Origin: Ruminococcus sp. 210702-SL.1.03
GTDB taxonomy: Bacteria; Bacillota; Clostridia; Oscillospirales; Ruminococcaceae
Assembly: GCF_020559915.1 (NCBI RefSeq)
Contig: NZ_JAJCLZ010000013.1
Span: 30,779 to 94,778, forward strand
Length of the DNA: 64,000 bases
Direction: 5' to 3'
Each line of letters starts with the position of its first letter. The first letter of the stretch is position 1. The position numbers and the translations under genes are program-made. Positions 5,978 to 16,958 of this stretch are shown piece by piece. The notes under the pieces were generated by a model that saw only the letters and a list, made by a program, of their open reading frames with translations, was not told the origin of the DNA and did not search any database.

Positions 5978-8635
5978 TTATGTTTGCGTAATGTCGCTTT
6001 CATCGTCTGTCAGCTGGTCATTTGCGGTTTCTTGCTCGGTGAGTTTGTCGAACTTTACAAGCGCGGCAAATACGTCACCGTCAATGTTTATGCTGAACTC
6101 GCCGCCGCAAGCCTCTGTGAAGGATTTTGCGATGGATAGTCCCAAACCGCTTCCTCCGTCGCTGCGGGATTTATCACCGCGTGTAAAGCGCTCTGTGATC
6201 TCGCCGGCCGAAAACTTCATTTCGTATGACGAAACGTTCTTTACGCTTAGCAAATAGCGGTCGTCGTTCTCGCTAAGAGTAATGTAAATTCGCGTGTAAT
6301 CCATCGAATATTTCAGCGCGTTGTCTAGCAGATTTTGTATCACACGGTAAAGTTTTGCACCGTCGCCCATGATAGGAGCGTGATTTGGGGCAATGTCGAT
6401 ACGCAGCTCTTTTTCCGATTGCAGAACTTTGTCCTCGTTGTCGGCGATAACTTGGCGAACTAATATCGCGAGGTCAAGGCGCTGCATCGAGATCTCCACG
6501 CCGCTCGCAGCTTTCGCCAACGAGAATACATCTGAAACTATATCGCGCAGCTTGTTGGCCTTGCGGCTGAGTACTTTTACATAGTCCTGCGCTTCGTCGG
6601 GCAAGTCGGTCTTGCTCAGTAGGTCAATGTAGCTGATTATCGAGGTCAGCGGAGTTTTTAGGTCGTGCGAAACGTTTGTGACAAGTTCTACCTTTAGTTT
6701 TTCTGACTGCACTTGCTTATCTACTGCCAGCTCTGCCCTGTTGGATACTTCGGACAGCTTTTTGTCCAGCGAATAAAGTTTTGAGCTTTCTTTCAGAATA
6801 GGTTCACATTTGCCCATTGTGTTGTCGCTGTCGTCAAGTATTTCATCAAGCTGGCGGTCAAGCTTCATAATGTCGCGGATAAGCTTTGCCGTATAGCCAA
6901 CAAAACTCGCAAACGTCAGCAGAAGCACGACGTAGAATGCGTATATCGGCAAACTTATGTCAAAATAGGCTATGTGCCATATTATCGAAGCGACCGCGAC
7001 TGTTATTATGCTGTGGATAATGTACTTCGTTTTTATGCTGAGCTTTCGGTAGCTTTTTACTATGCCGATGTTCGCTTTTTTTTCTTCTATGCGTTTGCGA
7101 AGAGGCAGCGTGCGGTCGTTTATCACGTTCAGCAAAAGCCGAGGTCTGCCACTCCCTTTGACGTGCGTCTTTATGATCTTGACATTTTTGTCATAAGCTA
7201 TCAAGCAGATCATGAAGCTTAGGAAAGATATTAGCGCCGGCAGGCTCGTTTGTAATGGCGATACCTGAAAGCCGTAATATGAAAATCCGTATGATATAGA
7301 TAAGCATAGCAATACTACGCCTGCCACTATCGCTAATGCGGAAAAGTCGGGTTTGAAAAGGCGGTCGAAAAATGTGATCTGATCGTCCTTGTACTTTTCA
7401 GCCTTGCGAGCCGCGGTGATTATCGCAAATGTCAGCGCCGAACCTATGCTGAGTATGCTCAGGCATATCCACACTACGTTGAGTATGTCGTATTGTTTCT
7501 GATATTTCGTTATCAGTGCCGCCGAGGTCGTAGCTATGTCAGTTTTCGGCGACATGAATACTGTCAGTTTCGAGGTATCTAGTGACTCAAAATAATAATT
7601 CGGAAAGCTCTCAAGGTCAGTCCATACGCCAAATTTATTCAGCGCGCCACCCTCCTGCGAGCAGGCTTTTTTGTATTCTGCTGACCCGGGATACATCGTG
7701 ATCTGCGAAGTCGTTACGGTCTGGTAACTGCCATCTGCGTCCTCAAGGTCACCGTATTCGTACATCACGGAGTCCTCATCGTAATAAAGCTCGCCGGTAT
7801 CATCGTCAAGACGCAAATACGAATTATAATCGCTGGAATCATTCGGATAGCTGTAAAGCACGTTATCGCCGCTTGGTGAAAAGCAAATAGTATATCTGTC
7901 GATAAAGTCTTTATTAGCCGCGCCCAGCATCAGCTTGTCCGAGTCAATGTACTCCGAAGTCAGCTTGTCTGAGCTGTCCTGATCTGCTTCTGTATAATAA
8001 ACTTCCGTTTTGCCTAAGCCGCTTTCGTCATGCAGCGGCTTTGTCTTTATCTTGTTGTTCTCTCGCAGATAATAGCTTTTATCGTACATATTCATGATAT
8101 TGGCAAGACGATTTTTTTCGCTCATTTCGTCTACACCCTCTATGTTTGTAAGATATTCGCCATCGTACTCAACGTAAAAGTAAAAGTAGCTGCTGTCGAT
8201 ATTTGTTATATTGTAGTGCGACTGGTCTACGTTTACTCCCCTGCTGCTCGCGTTTTTTATGCCGAAAACGTCCGAGGCTTTCATATCAAAGTTTGAAAGC
8301 GACTGATACATCTGTTCGTATAGCGTCGGAGTGCCTTTGTAAGCGCCTTTAGAGCAGTTGCTAAGGTAGATAGTGCCCAACGTACAAAGGTCTGAATAAA
8401 CGGCGTTGCGACATATATTGGCGCGAAACTGTCCTTTCTCTTTGGGCGTCATATCGCTGTCGCCCTCGGTAGCGTAATCTGAAAAAGCTCCTTCGTCGTC
8501 CGCGCTTGCATAAAAGTATCTGGCGTTAGATGCCAAAGGCTGTATGGCGACAGCCGCCGCAGCAGAAAGCGCGGCGATGAGAGCAAAGGAAGAACGCAGC
8601 TTATTTCTCTTTATATTCTCAATGATTTTTTTCAA
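5978..8635 (-). CDS. Membrane sensor histidine kinase with large extracytoplasmic domain
   Basis: An 885-residue sensor kinase. One hydrophobic segment (about 15-35) precedes an extracytoplasmic domain of about 340 residues rich in Asp, Ser and Tyr, followed by five more hydrophobic segments (about 383-408, 431-449, 461-481, 538-556, 562-586). The cytoplasmic end has a HisKA domain with the phospho-accepting His657 (NVSHDLKTPLTS), an N box (NLLDNALKYS) and a G box (GGSGLGLSIAKSF). It should autophosphorylate and pass the phosphate to the response regulator whose gene overlaps its start by 17 bp. The sensing domain resembles nothing I can name; the length is about twice that of a plain OmpR-type partner kinase. 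Confidence 0.92.
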   Translation of the reverse strand: MKKIIENIKRNKLRSSFALIAALSAAAAVAIQPLASNARYFYASADDEGAFSDYATEGDSDMTPKEKGQFRANICRNAVYSDLCTLGTIYLSNCSKGAYKGTPTLYEQMYQSLSNFDMKASDVFGIKNASSRGVNVDQSHYNITNIDSSYFYFYVEYDGEYLTNIEGVDEMSEKNRLANIMNMYDKSYYLRENNKIKTKPLHDESGLGKTEVYYTEADQDSSDKLTSEYIDSDKLMLGAANKDFIDRYTICFSPSGDNVLYSYPNDSSDYNSYLRLDDDTGELYYDEDSVMYEYGDLEDADGSYQTVTTSQITMYPGSAEYKKACSQEGGALNKFGVWTDLESFPNYYFESLDTSKLTVFMSPKTDIATTSAALITKYQKQYDILNVVWICLSILSIGSALTFAIITAARKAEKYKDDQITFFDRLFKPDFSALAIVAGVVLLCLSISYGFSYYGFQVSPLQTSLPALISFLSFMICLIAYDKNVKIIKTHVKGSGRPRLLLNVINDRTLPLRKRIEEKKANIGIVKSYRKLSIKTKYIIHSIITVAVASIIWHIAYFDISLPIYAFYVVLLLTFASFVGYTAKLIRDIMKLDRQLDEILDDSDNTMGKCEPILKESSKLYSLDKKLSEVSNRAELAVDKQVQSEKLKVELVTNVSHDLKTPLTSIISYIDLLSKTDLPDEAQDYVKVLSRKANKLRDIVSDVFSLAKAASGVEISMQRLDLAILVRQVIADNEDKVLQSEKELRIDIAPNHAPIMGDGAKLYRVIQNLLDNALKYSMDYTRIYITLSENDDRYLLSVKNVSSYEMKFSAGEITERFTRGDKSRSDGGSGLGLSIAKSFTEACGGEFSINIDGDVFAALVKFDKLTEQETANDQLTDDESDITQT

Positions 8636-9326
8636 GCTTGTATCCTACCCCCCATACCACCTTTATGTACTTCGGATTTTTCGGGTTGATCTCGATCTTT
8701 TCGCGCAAGTGGCGAATGTGCACCATTACGGTGTTCTCGACCGCGAAAGCTTCTTCATTCCATACATTGGTGTAAATTTGCTCGGCAGAAAATACCCTGC
8801 CGGGATTCTTCATAAAAAGCTCGATTATTTTTAGCTCTTTGGCGGTAAGTCGAACAGGCTCTCCATCTACGCTCAGAGTCTTTTCATTTATATCATACTC
8901 CAGCCCGCCAACTGTGATAACATCCGTTTTTGATTCTGCAGATTCGCTGCCGAGAGATGTGTAACGTCTAATACTTGATTTAACTCTCGCAGCCAGCTCT
9001 GAAGGGCTGTAAGGCTTGGTAATGTAATCATCTGCGCCAATTGAAAGACCAAGGACCTTGTCGCTCTCTTCCGACTTTGCCGAAAGCACGAGCACAGGAA
9101 TATTTCTCTTTTCCCTGATCTTCATTATTGCAGACAGACCGTCGAGATTTGGCATCATTATATCTATTATAACCAGCTTTATCTCGGGGTTCTCAGCAAG
9201 CGCTTCAAGCGCCTCTAAGCCATCGTAGGCTTTTATAACCGAGTATCCCTCGAGCTCAAGCAGCTTTGCTATCGCCTTTACAATATCTCTGTCGTCGTCT
9301 GTCACCAAGACCTGAATTTTTTCCAT
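8619..9326 (-). CDS. OmpR-family response regulator
   Basis: A 235-residue cytoplasmic transcription factor. The N-terminal receiver domain (1-118) shows acidic pocket residues Asp10-Asp12, the phosphorylation site Asp55 (IIDIMMPN) and the conserved Lys104 (TKPYSPSE). The C-terminal half is a winged helix-turn-helix of the OmpR/PhoB type. It is the first gene of a unit with the sensor kinase, overlapping it by 17 bp. A consensus promoter lies at 9454-9482, and the leader between promoter and gene holds repeated ATTCTTAAAT elements that may be its own binding sites. Confidence 0.93.
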   Translation of the reverse strand: MEKIQVLVTDDDRDIVKAIAKLLELEGYSVIKAYDGLEALEALAENPEIKLVIIDIMMPNLDGLSAIMKIREKRNIPVLVLSAKSEESDKVLGLSIGADDYITKPYSPSELAARVKSSIRRYTSLGSESAESKTDVITVGGLEYDINEKTLSVDGEPVRLTAKELKIIELFMKNPGRVFSAEQIYTNVWNEEAFAVENTVMVHIRHLREKIEINPKNPKYIKVVWGVGYKLEKNH

Positions 9327-9391
9327 CTCTATTGCTCTCCTTTGTTTCGGGCGGCTTGCCTTTTCTCCGCCGATTATTATTTTAAACCCGC

Positions 9392-9434
9392 ATTCTTAAA
9401 TACAAGTGGACGTTATTCTTAAATTTATCTTAAT
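9392..9434. repeat. Direct repeats in the leader of the response-regulator gene
   Basis: ATTCTTAAAT occurs at 9392-9401 and 9415-9424, with a weaker copy (ATCTTAAT) near 9427. Spacings of 23 and 12 bp are near whole helical turns, as for OmpR-family sites. They lie downstream of the -10 box. The regulatory role is inferred. Confidence 0.4.
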
Positions 9435-9453
9435 TAAATTATCCGCATTTATA

Positions 9454-9482
9454 ATTATATCAGCATATTTTCGGCGTGTCAA
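9454..9482 (-). promoter_or_regulatory. Consensus sigma-A promoter of the two-component operon
   Basis: Minus-strand TTGACA (9477-9482), 17-bp spacer, TATAAT (9454-9459). The leader to the start codon is about 120 bases. Confidence 0.8.
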
Positions 9483-9486
9483 GTGG

Positions 9487-9522
9487 ATATAAAAAGCGCC
9501 CCGAAGCAGATCGGAGCGCTTT
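9487..9522 (-). terminator. Terminator of the solute-binding protein genes
   Basis: On the minus strand AAAGCGCTCCGA pairs with TCGGGGCGCTTT and is followed by T-rich sequence, just after the stop codon of the first solute-binding lipoprotein gene. Confidence 0.75.
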
Positions 9523-9541
9523 GAAATAATTCTAATGAAAT

Positions 9542-10954
9542 TTACTGATTAAGCTCAGAAAGACGCTTGTTCATATCCTTGATCTCAGAATCAACAGTAG
9601 CGGAGTACTGCTCGCGGATCTGTGCCCATGTAGGCTGGTTGCCATCCTCATCGGTGCTTGCAACAGCGCCGTAGATGTAGTCGGCAAGCTTCTGGTTTCC
9701 ATCGAAGGATTTCTCGTCGCCGAGGGTGTTGGAGATACCGAATATGTAGTCGAAGATCATCATGTAGTCGTCGGAAATGACGTCTGAGCGTACATTGTAC
9801 ATTTCTTCAGTCCAGTAAGGATTGTTCTCCATGAATTTTTCCTTGTTGGTCTCAGCGTACTTAGGATCAGTCTTGGCAACGCGGTTACACTCAAACCAGC
9901 ACTTTACAGCGTCAGCCTTGTCAGAACCCTTTACCCACATATAAGCCGTCATGTTTGAAGTAGTGATCTTCTGCGGGTTATCGTCGCTTGCGGGTATCGG
10001 CACGATAGCCCAGTTGTCGCCTTCCTTAGGACCGCTGTTGCCTGTGTAAGCCCAGTCGCCCATAGCGTAGAAGAGGCAATTCTGCGAGAAGCAATCGCTT
10101 GCAGAGCCTATCCAGCCGCCGAGTATAAGACCCTTCTTATTCATATCGTAAAGCATATTTTCTGCCTTTTCGATGTCGGGGTCTTTCAGGTTGTTTACAA
10201 AAGTATTTGAATCTGCATCGTACTCAACAAGACGTTTTCCGGTCTGCTGAACGAAATGGTTCTTAAAGAAGCCGTTTACGCCGTAGCGCTCAGTATCGGA
10301 AGCGTTGCCAACGTAGTCGGTCATGATGTTTTCCCATGCGCTCCATGTCCACTCACCATCGAGATAGAGCTGGTAAGGATCGTCAAGACCCTCAGACTCG
10401 ATAACGGAATTATCGTAGCATAGCATAGCGGAAGCTTCGTAGCCTACGGGAGCAACATAGTGCTCACCCTTGAGTACGAACTGGTCTGCAACGTTCTTGG
10501 TTGGCGACCAAAGATCGCTTTCAAAGTCTACTATGGAGTCTATCGGCTGATACATCTCACGTACTATCTGCGAGGGGAACGCTATCCATTCATACTTGAA
10601 GATGTCGGGTACATCCTTATTTGCTGTTATAGCAGCTGCAAGCTTGTCGAAACGCTCATCGTGAGTAGTAGCGCTGTACTTTATCGAGCCGCCTCTCTTC
10701 TGGAAAAGAGTAAGCTCGGTAGATGTTTCGGGATTGCCTGCGGTGGGGTTAAGATCTCCCTCGCCGAGGTAAAGCAGCTCGGTAGCCGAGCCATCAGGAA
10801 TAGCGGAGATGTTTTCATCGTCTTCTACCTTTACATTGTTGGTAGCTTCAAAGCTTGAGGAATCTTTATCTTCCTTTTTGCTTCCGCAGGAAGCAGCGGA
10901 AAGTGCCATTGCCAAAGCAAAAGCTCCTGCGATAACGCGCTTGTAATTCTTCAT
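9542..10954 (-). CDS. Extracellular solute-binding lipoprotein (copy 1)
   Basis: A 470-residue ABC-type substrate-binding lipoprotein of the family-1 (sugar-type) fold. The signal peptide ends in a lipobox at SCG (Cys23). The mature part has typical cluster-1 features such as NKDVPDIFKYEWIAFPSQIV near the N-lobe, GEWTWSAWENIM and repeated aromatic residues. It is closely similar to the next gene upstream (shared ADQFVL-GEHYVAP and QPxDSIVDFxSDLW segments), so the two arose by tandem duplication. No permease or ATPase gene is nearby; the ligand, probably a carbohydrate, is a guess from family. Confidence 0.88.
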   Translation of the reverse strand: MKNYKRVIAGAFALAMALSAASCGSKKEDKDSSSFEATNNVKVEDDENISAIPDGSATELLYLGEGDLNPTAGNPETSTELTLFQKRGGSIKYSATTHDERFDKLAAAITANKDVPDIFKYEWIAFPSQIVREMYQPIDSIVDFESDLWSPTKNVADQFVLKGEHYVAPVGYEASAMLCYDNSVIESEGLDDPYQLYLDGEWTWSAWENIMTDYVGNASDTERYGVNGFFKNHFVQQTGKRLVEYDADSNTFVNNLKDPDIEKAENMLYDMNKKGLILGGWIGSASDCFSQNCLFYAMGDWAYTGNSGPKEGDNWAIVPIPASDDNPQKITTSNMTAYMWVKGSDKADAVKCWFECNRVAKTDPKYAETNKEKFMENNPYWTEEMYNVRSDVISDDYMMIFDYIFGISNTLGDEKSFDGNQKLADYIYGAVASTDEDGNQPTWAQIREQYSATVDSEIKDMNKRLSELNQ

Positions 10955-10979
10955 CTGAATATCTTCCTTTCAAAATTTA

Positions 10980-12398
10980 TCAGTTGCCCTGCTTAGAGAT
11001 ATATGTCTTGATAGCTTCGTTGATAGCTTTCAGCTCGGTATCTACCGTAGCGGAGTAGGTCTCTCTCAGTTCGCTCCATGTGTACTGGTGACCGCTGTCG
11101 TCAGTCTTGTTGGTGAACTCATAAAGTTTTCTTGTGATAGAGTTTCCGTCCTCGTTAGAGTTATCGTCAGAAAGTGTGCCCGAAATGCCGTAGCCGTAGT
11201 CAAATACCTGCTTGTACTCGGTCGAAGAAGCGTCGAGGAATACCTGATACATATCCTCTGTCCATGCGGGATTTGCGTTGAGGAATTTTTCCTTGCCGTT
11301 TTCACGATATGTAGCGTCAGTATTGGCAATGCGGCAGCACTCGTACCATGTCTTTACAGCTTCGCTCTTGGTAGAACCCTTTACCCACATATAAGCGAGC
11401 ATATCGGAAGTCATGTACTTTTCATCGGTGTTAGGATCAGATGGGATAGGAACTACTCTCCAGTCGTCGCCTTCTTTAGGACCGTTGTTGCCGGTCATAG
11501 CCCATGTACCCATGCAATAGAAGAGTGTATTACCATCTTTAAGAGCGTTGTTTGCGTTGCCCTTCCAGTCTGTATCTACAAATCCCTTTTTACCTATATC
11601 GTACAGCAGATTCTCTGCGCGCTCGATGTCAGGGTCGCTGAGATTGGAAACAAAAGTATTGGTTTCTTTATCGTAATTTATCATGGTCTTGCCGGTCTGC
11701 TGGATAAGCTGAGTCTGGAACCAGCCGTTAATACCATATCTTGTCTGTCCGTCAGTTGCGTTAGAGCAGAAAGTATTCATCATATCGTACCATGTATCCC
11801 AGTTCCACTCGCCGTTCTGATAAAGCTCGTACGGATCGTCAAGACCTTCGTTTTCGATAACTGAGTAATCATACATCATAAGAGTTCCGACTGAGAAGCT
11901 GATAGGCGCTACATAATGCTCACCGTTAAGTACGAACTGGTCAGCAGAATCCTTAGTATCTTTCCATAGGTCGGAATCGAAATCAACTATGCTGTCAACA
12001 GGCTGGTACATATCCTTAACTATCTGACAGGGAAAAGCGAGCCACTCATACTTAAATATGTCAGGCACGTCTTTCTTAGACATGATAGCAGCAGCAAGCT
12101 TGTCAAACTTTTCGCTGTCGATAACCTGGCTGTATTTTACCTTGCCTCCCTTGTTGTTGAAAAGGGTCATCTCTACGCTCTTGTCCTGCCCCTCTTGGGG
12201 ATTGAGGTCGTATGTACCCATCCAAAGTATCTCGTGGTCGGCGTCCTCAGGAATATCTTCGATAAGATCAGTGTCATTTACCGCTACTTTTTTTACAGTA
12301 GTAACTGCCGAATCATTTTTTGAAGAACCTCCGCAGCCTGCGGCACTGCATACGCACATTAAAGCCGCTGTGAGGGCGGCTATCTTTCTAAATTTCAT
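10980..12398 (-). CDS. Extracellular solute-binding lipoprotein (copy 2)
   Basis: A 472-residue paralogue of the previous protein and first gene of the pair. The start at 12398 is chosen because it opens a standard signal peptide (MKFRKIAALTAALMCVCSA) with a lipobox Cys (AAGC) and follows an AAAGGATCC ribosome binding site; a longer frame would add a hydrophobic stretch that covers the promoter. The fold is the same family-1 binding protein. Its promoter is at 12478-12506. Transport would need a permease encoded elsewhere; a sensing role with the neighbouring two-component system is possible but unproven. Confidence 0.88.
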   Translation of the reverse strand: MKFRKIAALTAALMCVCSAAGCGGSSKNDSAVTTVKKVAVNDTDLIEDIPEDADHEILWMGTYDLNPQEGQDKSVEMTLFNNKGGKVKYSQVIDSEKFDKLAAAIMSKKDVPDIFKYEWLAFPCQIVKDMYQPVDSIVDFDSDLWKDTKDSADQFVLNGEHYVAPISFSVGTLMMYDYSVIENEGLDDPYELYQNGEWNWDTWYDMMNTFCSNATDGQTRYGINGWFQTQLIQQTGKTMINYDKETNTFVSNLSDPDIERAENLLYDIGKKGFVDTDWKGNANNALKDGNTLFYCMGTWAMTGNNGPKEGDDWRVVPIPSDPNTDEKYMTSDMLAYMWVKGSTKSEAVKTWYECCRIANTDATYRENGKEKFLNANPAWTEDMYQVFLDASSTEYKQVFDYGYGISGTLSDDNSNEDGNSITRKLYEFTNKTDDSGHQYTWSELRETYSATVDTELKAINEAIKTYISKQGN

Positions 12399-12477
12399 AA
12401 GAATGGATCCTTTCTCTAAAAAATACGTTATGGTAAAACTGAATAACACAGTTTCATGTACAATAAACCATACATAA

Positions 12478-12506
12478 ATTATAAAACATATTGTAATCGT
12501 TGTCAA
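12478..12506 (-). promoter_or_regulatory. Consensus promoter of the solute-binding pair
   Basis: Minus-strand TTGACA (12501-12506), 17-bp spacer and TATAAT (12478-12483), about 80 bases before the start codon. Confidence 0.8.
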
Positions 12507-12666
12507 TACACATAAAAAACAAAATAACTCAGCGCTTTTTGTAAGATGTGTCTAAAAAAGCGTTTTCGATTTGTGCATAGTGAAAAATATATGTTCAAAT
12601 ATTAAACATAGGCTGCTTGTTTACATTGTTTTCATGAGCAAAACGATCTACACACTGTAAAAAAAG

Positions 12667-12702
12667 AAAACCCACCATATTTTTCTGCATTGGTAGGTTT
12701 TC
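12667..12702 (-). terminator. Terminator of the acyl-CoA synthetase gene
   Basis: On the minus strand AAAACCTACCA and TGGTGGGTTTT form a stem with a loop of about 13 bases followed by T residues. Confidence 0.75.
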
Positions 12703-12725
12703 GTATAAAACAATTTTCTTTTCGA

Positions 12726-14378
12726 TCAGTTTTTCTTAGAATCGTTTTTTCTGATCTCGCCGCGTTTGATCTTTCCGCTTATAGTCTTAGGCAGTTCGTC
12801 TACAAATTCCACTATTCTCGGGTACTTGTACGGCGCGGTAGATCTCTTTACATAGTTCTGAAGCTCTTTCGCAAGCTCGTCAGACGGCTTGTAATTCTTT
12901 GTAAGAACGATCGTCGCCTTTACCACTTTGCCGCGGATAGGGTCGTTCGCCGCAGTTATTGCGCACTCCAGTACGCTCGGGTGCTCCATCAATATGCTTT
13001 CGATTTCGAAAGGCCCAATGCGGTATCCCGAAGCTTTGATAAGATCGTCAGTTCTGCCGACGTACCAGTAGTAACCGTCCTCATCCATATATGCGGTGTC
13101 GCCCGTGTGGTAGAAGCCGTATCTCCACGCGCGGTCGTTTTCAGCAGGATTTCGGTAGTACTCTTTGAAAAGCGCAGGGTGCTTGCCGCGTTCGCCGTAG
13201 ATCACTATCTCGCCCGTTTCGCCCTGCTTCACAGGTTTGCCGTCTTCGTTCACGATGCCGACCTTGTAAAGCGGAGTAGGCTTGCCCATAGAGCCCGGCT
13301 TAGGCTCCATGCCGTACAGATTGCCGACTATAACGGCCGATTCGGTCTGTCCAAAGCCCTCCATAAGTTTCAGTCCCGTGTACTCATACCACTTGTTGAA
13401 TACCTCGGGATTGAGCGCTTCGCCCGCGATACAGCTGTATTTCAGCGACGAAAGATCATAATTCTCTATGCCCTCTTTGATAAAGAAACGGTACATGGTA
13501 GGCGGTGCGCAGAAAGATGTCAGCTTGTAATCCTGAATAACTTTCAGCAGTGCCGAGGGGTTAAAGCGGTCGAAATCGTAGATAAATGTGGTAGCTCCCG
13601 CTATGAACTGGCCGAACATCTTGCCCCATGCGCACTTAGCCCAGCCCGTTTCAGAAACGGTAAGGTGCAGCGAGTTTTCGTCAAGGTGATGCCAGTGCTT
13701 GCCGGTGATGATATGCGCTGCGGCTATCGAGTAGCGGTGCAGTACCATCTTAGGATAGCCCGTAGTGCCCGAGCTGAAATACATCAGCATAGGCTCGTCA
13801 ACGTGCGTTTCCACTCTTTCAAATTCAGGAGAATATTTTGCAATCTCGGGCAGAAAGTCTGTCCAACCATCGCGGCTGCCGTGAGTGATGAACTTCTCTT
13901 TCATTCCGTCGTACTCTTCCAGCGCCTGCTCGATATGGTCAGGGACGTTGTTCTCAGCGGTAGCGACTATATACTTTATGTCAGCCGCCTTGAAACGGTA
14001 GGTGTAGTCCTTTTTCATGAGCTGGTTTGTGGCGGGAACGAGAATAGCGCCGATCTTCATAAGTCCATACGCCAAGAACCAAAATTCATAATGCCTTTTC
14101 AGTACAGCCATTACGAAATCGCCCTTCTTAACGCCGTGTGCAAGCATCATGTTCGCAACGCGGCTGCTCTGCTCTTTCAAATCACGATAGGTGAAGCGGT
14201 GCTCCTCGCCGGCTTCGTTTACCCAAAGTATAGCCGTTTTGTCGGGCTGAAGTCTTGCAAGCTCGTCAACTACGTCGTAAGAGAAGTTGAAATTATCTTT
14301 CAGATCAAGCTCGAAGCTCAAAAGTCTGCCTTCGTCATCAAGCTCTTCTTTCACGAACCTTTTGTAAAAATCTTTCAT
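12726..14378 (-). CDS. AMP-forming acyl-CoA synthetase
   Basis: A 550-residue cytoplasmic adenylate-forming enzyme that activates a carboxylic acid with ATP and transfers it to CoA. Clear family motifs are the phosphate loop FSSGTTGYPKM, the A5-type GFGQTESA, YHTGDTAYMDEDGYYWYVGR and KASGYRIGPFEIES of the hinge, and a C-terminal catalytic Lys in KTISGKIKR. The overall form, including the N-terminal FNFSYDVVDE, resembles medium-chain or acetyl-like acyl-CoA synthetases; the chain length preferred cannot be read. It lies 22 bases downstream of the HAD phosphatase gene in a minus-strand run. Confidence 0.9.
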   Translation of the reverse strand: MKDFYKRFVKEELDDEGRLLSFELDLKDNFNFSYDVVDELARLQPDKTAILWVNEAGEEHRFTYRDLKEQSSRVANMMLAHGVKKGDFVMAVLKRHYEFWFLAYGLMKIGAILVPATNQLMKKDYTYRFKAADIKYIVATAENNVPDHIEQALEEYDGMKEKFITHGSRDGWTDFLPEIAKYSPEFERVETHVDEPMLMYFSSGTTGYPKMVLHRYSIAAAHIITGKHWHHLDENSLHLTVSETGWAKCAWGKMFGQFIAGATTFIYDFDRFNPSALLKVIQDYKLTSFCAPPTMYRFFIKEGIENYDLSSLKYSCIAGEALNPEVFNKWYEYTGLKLMEGFGQTESAVIVGNLYGMEPKPGSMGKPTPLYKVGIVNEDGKPVKQGETGEIVIYGERGKHPALFKEYYRNPAENDRAWRYGFYHTGDTAYMDEDGYYWYVGRTDDLIKASGYRIGPFEIESILMEHPSVLECAITAANDPIRGKVVKATIVLTKNYKPSDELAKELQNYVKRSTAPYKYPRIVEFVDELPKTISGKIKRGEIRKNDSKKN

Positions 14379-14400
14379 TAAAATATCCTCCTGCCGAGAA

Positions 14401-15054
14401 TCAAATTTCTCTGCAAATTTTCTCTATGTCAGCGGGACTTTCCGCTATGTATACAGCTCCTGCGCGCTCCAGCTCTTCCCTGCCGCGAAATCCCCATACA
14501 CAGCCGATCGAGCGCATACCCGCGTTCTCAGCCGTGATAATGTCAACGTCAGAATCGCCGATCATTACAGTTTCCTCGGGCACAACGTCGAGCTTCTGCA
14601 TTATGTCGTTTACGATGTCCGGCGCTGGCTTGGCTTTCATTCCGTCAAGTTTTCCGCGAACAAGCTCGAAACAGCTTTCGTCAAAAAATGCCGAAACTAT
14701 CTGCTTAGAAAAAGCGTCGGGCTTGTTTGAGGCTACCGCGCATTTCAGCCCCAGCGAATGCAGGTCGGTAATTACCTTGGTTATGCCGTCATAAGGCTTT
14801 GTTTTATTAAGACAGCCGCTGCGGTAGTAGTCGGAAAAAATAGCATGTATCCTTTCCAATTCCTGCGGGTCAGTGCCCTGCGGCATAGCTCTTTCTATAA
14901 GCTTTCGCGTGCCGTTTCCGACGTAATATCTGTAATTATCCAGCGGGTGGGTCGGGTATCCGTTTTCCTCAAGCGCACGGTTAGTAGCGTCGGCTAGGTC
15001 GGTTATGGAATTTACCAGTGTACCGTCAAGGTCAAATATCACCAGTTTTAGCAT
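14401..15054 (-). CDS. HAD-family phosphatase, phosphoglycolate phosphatase-like
   Basis: A 217-residue HAD hydrolase. Motif I is FDLDGTLVNS at the N-terminus with the nucleophile Asp, motif II is the Ser/Thr in AVASNKPD, motif III is a Lys in KPAPD and motif IV is IGDSDVDI. The cap inserted after motif I makes it a subfamily IA enzyme, usually annotated Gph, YtiB or PpaX-like. It probably dephosphorylates a small phosphate ester such as phosphoglycolate, but specificity cannot be read. It follows tgt by 25 bases and precedes the acyl-CoA synthetase gene, so it is likely co-transcribed. Confidence 0.88.
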   Translation of the reverse strand: MLKLVIFDLDGTLVNSITDLADATNRALEENGYPTHPLDNYRYYVGNGTRKLIERAMPQGTDPQELERIHAIFSDYYRSGCLNKTKPYDGITKVITDLHSLGLKCAVASNKPDAFSKQIVSAFFDESCFELVRGKLDGMKAKPAPDIVNDIMQKLDVVPEETVMIGDSDVDIITAENAGMRSIGCVWGFRGREELERAGAVYIAESPADIEKICREI

Positions 15055-15079
15055 ATTATCATCTTCTTATTATAATTTA

Positions 15080-16788
<1,709 letters not shown>

Positions 16789-16816
16789 GAAACTACCTCG
16801 TTTCAAAAAAAGAAAA

Positions 16817-16876
16817 ACTCTGTATTTACGATCAGAATTAAATTCTAAATAATTTTATCATAAATACAGGGTTTTG
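16817..16876 (-). terminator. Probable terminator of queA
   Basis: Minus-strand CCCTGTATTTATGAT and ATCGTAAATACAGAG pair with one mismatch around a loop of about 25 bases, followed by TTTTTCTTTTTTT. The upstream arm also lies in the spacer of the promoter for the next gene, so it could equally be an operator dyad. Confidence 0.5.
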
Positions 16877-16880
16877 TCAA
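16852..16880 (-). promoter_or_regulatory. Promoter of the unknown gene and tgt
   Basis: Minus-strand TTGACA (16875-16880), 17-bp spacer, TAAAAT (16852-16857), about 64 bases before the GTG start. Confidence 0.6.
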
Positions 16881-16958
16881 AGCTTTTTTAGACACAGTTT
16901 AATAACTGGTGCATAAGTTTTAGCAAAAATATTGTAAATCATTTCATCAATTCGCGGC

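Larger units (their letters stand above)
12399..12725 (-). other. Intergenic region with promoter and terminator
   Basis: AT-rich gap. It contains the consensus promoter of the solute-binding genes (12478-12506) and the terminator of the acyl-CoA synthetase gene (12667-12702). I see nothing else supportable between 12507 and 12660. Confidence 0.6.

Noticed and set aside
12690-14381. 563-residue plus-strand frame
   Set aside because: It is the exact shadow of the acyl-CoA synthetase gene on the other strand and has no domain pattern or ribosome binding site.
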